Assembly (NCBI GenBank): GCA_024867545.1
Contig: JANFNE010000006.1
Span: 1,386,001-1,450,000 of the forward strand
Source of the DNA: Phytopythium helicoides
Lineage: Eukaryota > Oomycota > Peronosporomycetes > Pythiales > Pythiaceae
Direction of reading: 5' to 3'
Length of the DNA stretch: 64,000 nt
Of the stretch, positions 32,288 to 40,541 are shown one piece after another; position 1 is the first letter of the stretch, and each line of letters begins with the position of its first letter. The translations under genes were made by a program, and so were the position numbers. Below the pieces are notes generated by a model, which searched no databases, was not told the DNA's origin, and worked only from the letters and a program-made list of their open reading frames with translations.

Positions 32288-32920
32288 CTACGGCGCACCA
32301 TTACAGGTGCAAGCACTCGGTTCATCTCGAACTGCTGCAACTAGAGCTTGGCTTCGATCCAAGGTGGCGATGACGCGCGACATACTGCGCTGAAGTCGCT
32401 GCTCGAGCTGTTGGTCCATGAGCAATTCCGTGCTCGCCGCCTCCCGGTCTACCTCCACAAGCAAACCCTCTAGCTCAGTGACGGCCCATCGAATGAGCGT
32501 ACGGCGCATATCAAGGCAAGCACGAATCGCTTCCAGCTCGGCTACTTCGTGGCACGAGCGAGCCACGGAGAACGTTGGGGTAGTGTCGCCAGAATAGGTC
32601 GACGGAGCGAGGGTAACACCCGCTGCAGCACACGCTGTGTCCTCGCGAGCACGCTCGCGCATCTCGCGCTCGCGAGCGCGGCGACGGCGCTGCGCCTCAG
32701 AGCGCAGCTGGAACTCGCGATCTTGTCTAGTCTGAGGTACACACGTGATCACGGATGTTTGCTTCTGCATGACGGCACCTGCAGGCATGCAAGATCACAC
32801 GACATCAATCAATCACTGCGATGCGATTTTCAGCAACACACCTCGAAGGTCACCTTTCCTTTCTCGCGCCAATTCTCGAGTGTGAAGATGCCAAGTTGCA
32901 CGAGCATCTTTCAGCGACAT
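32288..32920 (-). CDS. Hypothetical basic coiled-coil protein
   Basis: Two-exon model, 32920-32854 and 32778-32288, with a 75-nt GT-AG intron whose phase closes exactly (ARERK then GAVMQKQ). Without the upstream exon the frame starts at an ATG at 32788 and gives 166 residues. The sequence has a dense Arg/Glu helix (RRRRAREREMRERARED) followed by two more helices with heptad-like Leu. The basic-then-leucine layout resembles a bZIP region loosely, but I cannot confirm that. It is convergent with the 31457 gene. No family recognised. Confidence 0.4.
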
Positions 32921-33394
32921 GCACATCGCAGTCACTGTTGTGAAATGCCTAATCATATACCCCCAAAAATATCTTACAAACATATGAATATTTCTGCAAA
33001 ATGCTCGAACTCTGTGTTGCAAAGACAACAATGCCCAAACTCGGTGTTGCAAAGTGCAAGACACAACCACTTTTCTGTAATATATCAAAATCAAGTCAAC
33101 GGCTTTCAAAATTGAACCCCCTACTCCCAGGCCAAGCTGCGCCGCGCAGCATCTAGTTAACCAATCAAATGCGCAGAAAACATAGCCTACCCGGTAGTCT
33201 GTTTGTGACTACCGGAACATGATTCCATCGTCGCCATTGTCTACCAGATAGTCAATGAGTCTCATTTCGGATGACTCACTGTTGTTTTAGCAAAAATCAG
33301 TACTCGACCCGCTTGAATCTTCACCCAAAGAAAGCCCACCAATCTGTTTTCGCCAGGAGGACGATGCCCGCGACGCATCCCCAGGCCTATCCAC
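32921..33394. other. Intergenic region with AT-rich patch
   Basis: About 470 bases, AT-rich at 32940-33120. Two copies of a GTGTTGCAAAG word occur at 33014 and 33044. No coding frame has support. Confidence 0.5.
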
Positions 33395-33508
33395 GACGCA
33401 CACCGCTGAGCTCGATGAGTGACGCTTGGCGGCGGGCAGCGGCCGCAGAAACGCAGGGAGAGTGAGTGAGTTTGGTGCGCGTGTCCTCGCAACCGAGACA
33501 GATGTTTC

Positions 33509-33553
33509 TATGAATAAATGTATGACTCACTTGGGCGAATTTGCGATGACTCA
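33509..33553 (+). promoter_or_regulatory. Conserved double TGACTCA module, flavohemoglobin copy 1
   Basis: Contains TATGAATAAAT, then TGACTCA at 33523-33529, then GAATTTGCGATGACTCA at 33537-33553. TGACTCA is the AP-1/GCN4-type bZIP site. The same module sits at the same distance from the ATG of copy 2 (about 424 and 421 bp). A third TGACTCA lies further upstream at 33272-33278. Confidence 0.72.
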
Positions 33554-33896
33554 TGCCGCCTCCAACTCTTGTTGCAGTTACTTTTTCCGACTCCTTCATG
33601 GCGCGCGTCGCACGTAATCGGGCATAGTGAAGGCGAATTGTTTGCACCGCGATGAGTGACCTTGCGGGTGGCAGCAAAGCCATGAAACACCGAATCGATG
33701 AAACGGATGCGGTTGCACTCCTCCAGAGCTGCCTTGAAGCTCTCTCTCTCTCTCTTTTTCTCGCTGGATGGTTGGCGGCAGGTGCGTTGAGCGAGCTGAA
33801 ACGCTGCCACCTCCGGTGGTCTGGTGCGCGCGCAGCACTTTGCAACCACCACGTTCGCTTAGACAGAGGCTACGGCTCAATGGGGTTGGCCGAAGA

Positions 33897-33912
33897 TCTC
33901 ATTCCCCAATCA
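33897..33912 (+). promoter_or_regulatory. Inr-FPR-like core promoter, flavohemoglobin copy 1
   Basis: TCTCATTCCCCAATCA, about 60 bases upstream of the ATG at 33971. It aligns with GCTCATTCCTCAATCT of copy 2 and with the oomycete consensus. Confidence 0.72.
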
Positions 33913-33970
33913 GCCAGCTCCCAGACAGCCAAGCTTCACACACACGCCACCACTCCCAACGCCAGCAGCA

Positions 33971-35423
33971 ATGGTGCTCAGCGGACTCGCTCCAGTTGCA
34001 CGCCGCGCCGGCAGCTCGCTTCGGTCAACTCGCCTCGAGGCAAGATGGTTGAGTGCCATGCCGCAACCGCTGCCGCCCGTCTCGACGGACCCCGCGCGCA
34101 CGTGGCCGCGTGAGCTGTCGCCCTGCGACCATCGCCATCCTCAAGGCCACGGCACCCGTCGTCAAGGAGAACGGCACAGCCATCACGAGCACCATGTACC
34201 GCACCATGTTCAGCGAGTTCCCCGAGGTGCAGAACCTCTTCAACATGTCCCACCACCGTGTGCGCGGCACCGAGGAGGGTGGCACCGCCAAGGTATCGGC
34301 GCAGGCCACGACGCTCGCGAACGCCGTCATCGGATTCGCCTTCAACTGCGACAAGCTCGGCAACCTCACCGACGCTGTCGGCCGCATGGTGCACAAGCAC
34401 GTGAGCCTCAACGTGCTGCCGGAGCACTACCCGATCGTCGGCGGTTGCCTGCTGCGCGCCATCAAGACCGTACTGGGCGACGCCGCGACGGAGGAGATCA
34501 TGGCCGCGTGGGCCGATGGATACTGGTTCCTCTCGGACCTGCTCATTGACGCCGAGAACAAGCAGCGCGCCGAGCTGGACGCCATGAAGGGCGGCTGGTG
34601 GGGGTACCGCGATCTCAAGGTCACCAAGAAGATCGTTGAGAGCTCGGAGATCACGTCTTTCCGTCTCGCGCCGACGGACGGTCAGCCGCTGGTGACGTTC
34701 CAGCCCGGCCAGTTCCTGTCGCTCAAGTTCGACAACCTGCGCGAAGGCCACGAGGTCGTGCGCAACTACAGTATCTCGAGTGCGCCGGGTCTCGACTACT
34801 ACCAGATCTCTGTCAAGCGCGAGGCTGCGAATGACCAGGGCAAGCCTGCGGGTGTTGTGTCTACGTACATGCACGACGTGATCCAGGAGGGCTCAACGCT
34901 GCAGGTTGGTCCGCCGTGTGGCAACTTTTTCCTGCAGCCGACGCTCGACAAGCCGCTTGTGTTGCTGAGTGGAGGTGTTGGTATCACGCCACTGGTCAGC
35001 ATGCTCGAGTTCATCGCCGCAAAACGCAAGAACTCGATTGAGCACCAGCCGGTTGTGTTTGTGCAGTATGTGCGCAACCGTGAAGTTCTTGGTTTGCACG
35101 AGCAACTCTCGAAGATTGCCAACTCTCTAAACGATGTCACCTACCGAGTGGTTGTGGACGACAGCACTGAGACTGCTAGTCCCGTCGACAGCGACGAAGC
35201 CATTGTCGTGGACCCTCGCGGCTTCTCGCTCGACCGCCTCGAGCGCTGGGTGCCGTCGCGTCATGCCGAGTACTACTTCTGTGGTCCTGCTGGTTTCATG
35301 ACGGCGGTCAACCGTCAGCTCGCCAAGGAGTGGAACGTGCCGGCCGAGCAGCGCCACTACGAGTACTTTGGCCCGACTCAGGACATTGACAGCGACGAGT
35401 CGGTCAAGACCGCGGCTCGTTAG
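33971..35423 (+). pseudogene. Flavohemoglobin (nitric oxide dioxygenase) copy 1, frameshifted near N-terminus
   Basis: From the ATG at 33971 the frame gives an Arg-rich, acid-poor leader (MVLSGLAPVARRAGSSLR) of mitochondrial-presequence type, then STDPARTWPRELSP. An extra C in 34121-34123 (CCC where copy 2 has CC) then shifts the frame. The rest is intact to the stop at 35423: globin domain with the proximal-His segment HKHVSLNVLPEHYPIVG, FAD-binding RNYSISSAP, NAD-binding GGVGITPLVSML, and C-terminal CGPAGFM and YEYFGP. The product would convert NO and O2 to nitrate with NAD(P)H. The downstream frame has no credible ATG near its start (GTG at 34053). It is either a young pseudogene or a one-base sequence error; with one base fewer the length is 483 codons. 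Confidence 0.8.
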
Positions 35424-35445
35424 AGGTTTGGCGTTCTTTCTTGCG

Positions 35446-36317
35446 GTGTCATCAAGGCGCATTACTTTGAATAAAAATGTATCATTTCGTGCTGACTTTG
35501 CGTTCAGTCACATTGACTGTAATTTGTCTGTGAAGGGCTCCATCAATAACCGTGCAAGACGTGATCAACAACTATGATACAACCATTTTTGACTGTTCAT
35601 GGAATTGAGTTGAGCATAAGTGGCACCTCAAATGATATGGAGCATCGTGTTCAGAGACATTGTGACAACTCGGGTTGTGTCCCGACAACGAGTGACTCTG
35701 TCCTTGATGGCGGAGGGCGACTCTCCGGAGCGTTGTTGACCGCCGGTTCCTCTTACAACGAACAATGAGGGAGTAGGCATTGCTTGGAGCTACACACTGT
35801 CTGCACCATCAACATTGGATGCAGGAAGCTCCTTCACGGAACGGAGTGCTCACATCAGATCAGCTGTAATTTTCTAGTAAATTAGTTGCAACCCAAGCTG
35901 TCTTAATTGTCTTGTGTGTCTTTAGGGAAGCTACAGCTACCAGCAAATGTTGTTGAGGGAATTGTAGCAGCATTGGTGGATGCAAAATCATTTCATATTT
36001 GCGTACTAGATGCACTCACCGCCTTGCTTTTGGCGTGTTACTATGCTCCGAAGGCGCTGAGCGAAAATACGAAGCCGAATCGTGGCGAGACTGAGAGTTT
36101 TTCAGAGTGTGTTGTTTGTGCATTGCCATCAAAACATCGAAGCCTCCCTCTACTATCTTTGTGCGTCAAGAGAACCAGTATTTGGGGTCGAATATCGTGG
36201 TTATCATCAATCCATTGCTGACAGTGTATTGTACTGTGGATAGGCTGAGGATGCAACTAATTTATTCAATGCATTGCGGCTCTGTCGTCCACAAAAACAT
36301 TTCGGCCTAGACGACGG
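35446..36317. other. Spacer between the two flavohemoglobin copies
   Basis: About 870 bases, AT-richer than its surroundings. A frame at 35907-36221 (plus) encodes about 100 residues with no recognisable motif. It looks like decayed sequence, and no gene is supported. Confidence 0.5.
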
Positions 36318-36339
36318 CGCAAGTAAGAACGCCAAACCT

Positions 36340-37771
36340 CTAACGAGCCGCGGTCTTGACCGACTCGTCGCTGTCAATGTCCTGAGTCGGGCCAAAGTAC
36401 TCGTAGTGGCGCTGCTCGGCCGGCACGTTCCACTCCTTGGCGAGCTGACGGTTGACCGCCGTCATGAAACCAGCAGGACCACAGAAGTAGTACTCGGCAT
36501 GACGCGACGGCACCCAGCGCTCGAGGCGGTCGAGCGAGAAGCCGCGAGGGTCCACGACAATGGCTTCGTCACTGTCAACGGGGAGTAGCAGTCTCGTTGC
36601 TGTCGCCCACAACCACGCGGTAGGTGACATTGCTCTGCGAATTCGCAATCTTCGAGAGCTGCTCATGAAATCCAAGAACTTCACGGTTGCGCACATACTG
36701 CACAAAAATGATGGGTTGCTGCTCGACAGAACCCTTGCGCTTCTCGACAAGGAACTCGAGCATGCTGACCAGTGGCGTGATACCAACACCTCCACTCAGC
36801 AACACAAGCGGCTTGTCGAGCGTCGGCTGCAGGAAAAAGTTGCCGCACGGCGGGCCAACCTGCAGCGTCGAGCCCTCCTGGATCACGTCGTGCATGTACG
36901 TGGACACAACACCCGCAGGCTTGCCCTGGTCATTCGCAGCCTCGCGCTTGACAGAGATCTGGTAGTAGTCGAGACCCGGCGCACTCGAGATACTGTAGTT
37001 GCGCACGACCTCGTGGCCTTCGCGCAGGTTGTCGAACTTGAGCGACAAGAACTGGCCGGGCTGGAACGTCACCAGTGGCTGATCGTCAGTCGGTGCGAGA
37101 CGGAAAGACGTGATCTCCGAGCTTTCAACGATCTTCTTGGTGACCTTAAGCTCGCGGTACCCCCACCAGCCGCCCTTCATGGCATCCAGCTCGGCGCGCT
37201 GCTTGTTCTCGGCGTCAATGAGCAAGTCCGAGAGGAACCAGTAGCCATCGGCCCACGCGGCCATGATCTCCTCCGTCGCGGCGTCGCCCAGCACGGTCTT
37301 GATGGCGCGCAACAGGCAGCCGCCGACGATCGGGTAGTGCTCCGGCAGCACGTTGAGGCTCACGTGCTTGTGCACCATGCGGCCGACAGCGTCGGTGAGG
37401 TTGCCGAGCTTGTCGCAGTTGAAGGCGAATCCGATGACGGCGTTCGCGAGCGTCGTGGCCTGCGCCGACACCTTGGCGGTGCCACCCTCCTCGGTGCCGC
37501 GCACGCGGTGGTGGGACATGTTGAAGAGGTTCTGCACCTCGGGGAACTCGCTGAACATGGTGCGGTACATGGTGCTGGTGATGGCTGTGCCGTTCTCCTT
37601 GACGACGGGTGCCGTGGCCTTGAGGATGGCGATGGTCGCAGGCGACAGCTCACGCGGCCACGCGCGCGCGGGGTCCGTCGAGACGGGCGGCAGCGGGTGC
37701 GGCACCTTGGCAGCAGTGCTGGACGTGGCGGCGCCAGCGGCGTGGGCAAACGGGCACGTGAGCTCGACCAT
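36340..37771 (-). pseudogene. Flavohemoglobin (nitric oxide dioxygenase) copy 2, frameshifted near C-terminus
   Basis: From the ATG at 37771 the protein begins MVELTCPFAHAAGAATSS, a leader without mitochondrial character, and reads through the globin and FAD domains into the NAD domain (GGVGITPLVSMLEFLVEKR). An extra base in the G-run 36580-36583 (four where copy 1 has three) shifts the frame and brings a TGA at 36575-36577. The remaining 80 codons, including FCGPAGFM and YEYFGP, lie intact in the next frame. Losing them removes part of the NAD-binding site and the C-terminal tail that packs near the flavin, so the truncated product should not be a normal reductase. The break is a young mutation or a sequence error; with one base fewer the gene has 477 codons. 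Confidence 0.8.
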
Positions 37772-37835
37772 TATGATGTGGCGGAGCTTGCTTGGAGAGG
37801 TGGTGGTGCTGGTTGCTGGCTGTCTGGAAGCTGGC

Positions 37836-37851
37836 AGATTGAGGAATGAGC
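37836..37851 (-). promoter_or_regulatory. Inr-FPR-like core promoter, flavohemoglobin copy 2
   Basis: The minus strand reads GCTCATTCCTCAATCT, followed by GCCAGCTTCC. This is the best match in the window to the oomycete core consensus, 65 bases upstream of the ATG. Confidence 0.75.
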
Positions 37852-38185
37852 TCCTTGGCGACGCCACTCGGGTCAGGGCACAAAGAGCTGCGCCGGACCA
37901 CCGAGGCTCGAGAGGTTTCGGCTCGCGTTGCTCCTGCTTCCGTACCTGTACTATCAGGGCAGAGGGGAGCTCCAGGACAGCCTGAGAAGGAGTGCAACTG
38001 CATCCGTAGAGAGCGAATGGCGAGCCGTTTCATTGGAAAGATCCGCTGGTGCTGCGTCTCGCACCTTTGCGACCTGCTGGGTCACTCATCGCAGTGCGAT
38101 TGACTTGGTTTCACTATAACTCACATCGGACAAGAAAACGTGCAAGAATAGTTCAGCGTAGCCGGAACAGGAGTCGGAGCAAGAG

Positions 38186-38237
38186 TGAGTCATCGCAAAT
38201 TCATACCTCTCTTGAGTGACTCATATATTTATTCATA
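38186..38237 (-). promoter_or_regulatory. Conserved double TGACTCA module, flavohemoglobin copy 2
   Basis: Read on the minus strand: TATGAATAAAT, TGACTCA (38217-38223), then GAATTTGCGATGACTCA ending at 38186. The order and flanks match copy 1, with a slightly longer gap between the sites. Confidence 0.72.
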
Positions 38238-38375
38238 TTAATATGACTCCCTTGAGAAAATGACATAATTGTCTTGGTGGCGGGGCAAAGGCCACGCGCA
38301 GATGACACCAACTCGGCTCGCGTTTCTGCGGCCCGCGGCAATTTAGGGTCACTCATCGGCCCTCGAGGTGTGCCA

Positions 38376-38913
38376 CGTGCCCTCTGATTGCAGCTGACAC
38401 CGAGGTTGGGCAACGTGAGTAAGTGTCGACCAAATCACTGCGAGCTCTAGCGGATCCAAACTGGTGGAACTCGACGGCCGACGGGCCGAGCATTGATGGC
38501 GCTTACCCACCATGAGACTTCGGTCACTCATCCATACGCATTGGGATCTGCAGTAGATGAGTGGCTGTGGAGACTCAGCGAATGAGCTACAAATTTCAGC
38601 TTTGTCTTGGCCTGTTTTGCTCGAGGTACAGATCGAAGCAGGGTCTTTGTGTGTGAAAGATCTGTTGCTTACGTGAATGGGTCGACTGAGTCGTCCTCAG
38701 AGCGAGTGGGCATCAACCATCAGGGCAGCTTGCCGCCTCACAAGAGCTAAGAGAGCCGAAAGCTCCAAGCAAGAAAAAAAAAGGAGAGCATAGAATTGCT
38801 TCTTCAAGACAAGAGACTAGGGTGGGGCACCATTCAAGTGCAATAACAATAGAAAATGCATCCATGATTCTGAAGTCGATGCTTTCCTCAACGAAGAAAG
38901 TAGCTGAAACAGT
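38376..38913. other. Intergenic region between flavohemoglobin copy 2 and EF-hand gene
   Basis: About 540 bases with no supported gene. It has further TCACTCAT-like words near 38351 and 38527 and an A-rich run near 38772. Confidence 0.5.
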
Positions 38914-40235
38914 TTAGTCATCCCATTCGTCGTCGTCTCCGCTGCGAGCCGTCACTCGCTGCGCAGCCTGGACTTGGTTGGGGCTCGCCTCGTCTTTGAT
39001 CCGCGACGTTACAGGCTTCCGTGGCACAACTCGAGCCTCGGGCGGGATCACACTGTAAGGACCTCTTGGTGCGGGCCGATCCTTTGGTGTGAGGCTCATC
39101 TTGATATCTTGAATCTTGCGTGTGGCTTCTACCGTCTGCTTGGACTCGAGGACTGTCTGAACGTTGCGGTTTCGCTGCAAAAGTCGCTTTGAGTCGAGAT
39201 TGCGCTGCTTCATATGCTCCTTTCGGCGTCCGTCGATGCGCTTCAGCAAAGCTTGGAGCTCTGCAGCTTGTTGCTGACGTAATTTTGCCTCTTTCCGGGC
39301 AAACACGAGTCGCAGCTCATCTGCCATGCGTGCACGTTCATCTGCCTCAATCTCGTCAGCAACGTTCTTGATCTTTTGTGCTTCGCTGTAGCTCTTCTGC
39401 TGTGCGAGTCTATGCTGGCGCCTGCGCCATTCAATCAACTCCTTACTGAACTTGGGTGGCTTTTCAAGAATCTCTTGCTGTAACTTCTCTTGGAATGCTC
39501 GCAAATCGCTCGCATGCTTAGCTGTCATCTGTGCCACATAAGCCTGTGCCATTCGGTCGTACTCGTCCATGTATTGATCCCACGCCGCGTTGAAGTCTGC
39601 AAACTGCATACTGTGGGCGACTTGTACATCTTGCCGCTCAGCCACTTGGCGCGCACGAAGCGACTTTGTCTGGCGACGAAACTCTTGCTTGCGTAGTGCT
39701 GTCAATTGTGCATCAGCTCTCTGCGCCTCAAGATAGTTGCCGTCTTCTTCACACTTAAGCCGGTACTCCTCGAGGATGGCTATGAACTCGAGCACCTTGG
39801 GGTCTGGACCCTCTTGAAACTGCTGTAGCTGCTGAGTCTGCTGAGATGACTGCTGCCCGTCACCGGGCTGACACTGACGCTGCTGTTCGTGCTGTACCAG
39901 TGTCATGAAGTCTCGGAATGTGATTGAGTCGCTATCACCCACAAGATCATCAAGCTCGTTTAGGAGATCTACAACACAGCTATTCAGTTAGCATTGACAC
40001 TTGGGAATCGGGGCACCATGGCGCACCTTCAGTTGCGCTGCGACCAAGTTTTTCGAGGATAGCAGGAATATGCTCGGTTGAAATCACGCCTTCTCCGCGG
40101 TCGTCAAAGATGGAAAACACGGCTACGTTGACATAGTAAGGATTGAATGAGAGGATCAAGTAGCGCTGGTAACCTGTTTGATGTCATCGTACCGCGGAGC
40201 GCGCCGACTTCTTCCGCAGACAGCTCACTTGTCAT
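38914..40235 (-). CDS. EF-hand and coiled-coil protein
   Basis: Three exons: 40235-40193, 40122-40027 and 39970-38914, with introns of 70 and 56 nt (GT-AG). Exons 1-2 read MTSELSAEEVGALR then AVFSIFDDRGEGVIS and ILEKLGRSATE, a calmodulin-like EF-hand N-terminus. Exon 3 continues NELDDLVGDSDSITFRDFM, then a long Lys/Arg/Glu/Gln-rich coiled coil (residues about 110-340) ending in an acidic DDDEWDD tail. The exon 2-3 join is one base short in an A5 run (T5 on plus at 39959-39963), so the frame closes only with one extra base; this may be a sequence error. Ca2+ binding is doubtful because loop acidic residues are partly replaced. A cytoskeletal or flagellar role is plausible but unproven. Confidence 0.62.
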
Positions 40236-40541
40236 GGCAATGTGGATGCACTCCGAAGTGACAACACGTTGCTGCTTTCTGAAGCAAACTGTAAAGCCTC
40301 TTTATGACAGAACCAAGCTGTGTGATGGCAACTGAGCACTATTTCCGGGCTCAGTATCTTCAGAGCACCCGTCCGAAAATACCGATTCTCCCCATGACAA
40401 CAAGGAGATCAATGCTTGGCATCAAAATCCGTGCTCAACTGGAGCAGATGTCCGTGTTGTTTTTCAACTTAGTACCTACAAGTACCCTGGCATGATCTAG
40501 GTACGGCTCTATCAACATTGCTGCTAGCACGACTCCCCACC

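Larger units (their letters stand above)
33395..35445 (+). repeat. Inverted duplication arm 1 (flavohemoglobin copy 1 with promoter)
   Basis: Matches the reverse complement of about 36318-38375. Coding identity is very high in the globin and C-terminal parts and lower between roughly 35010 and 35175. Upstream similarity extends about 500 bp with gaps; downstream it stops about 20 bp after the stop codon. Confidence 0.85.
36318..38375 (-). repeat. Inverted duplication arm 2 (flavohemoglobin copy 2 with promoter)
   Basis: Partner of 33395-35445, in opposite orientation. The terminal 80 codons are identical in protein sequence to copy 1. Confidence 0.85.

Noticed and set aside
20776..33130. Shared 11-mer CTGGGAGTAGG near 20776 and, inverted, near 33118 as terminal inverted repeats of a large element
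   Set aside because: An 11-base match between two places in 64 kb is expected by chance, and the similarity does not extend.
34053..34120. Alternative start for flavohemoglobin copy 1 at 34053
   Set aside because: The codon is GTG, and the resulting Arg-rich leader has no match in copy 2, whereas the shifted frame from the ATG at 33971 does match.
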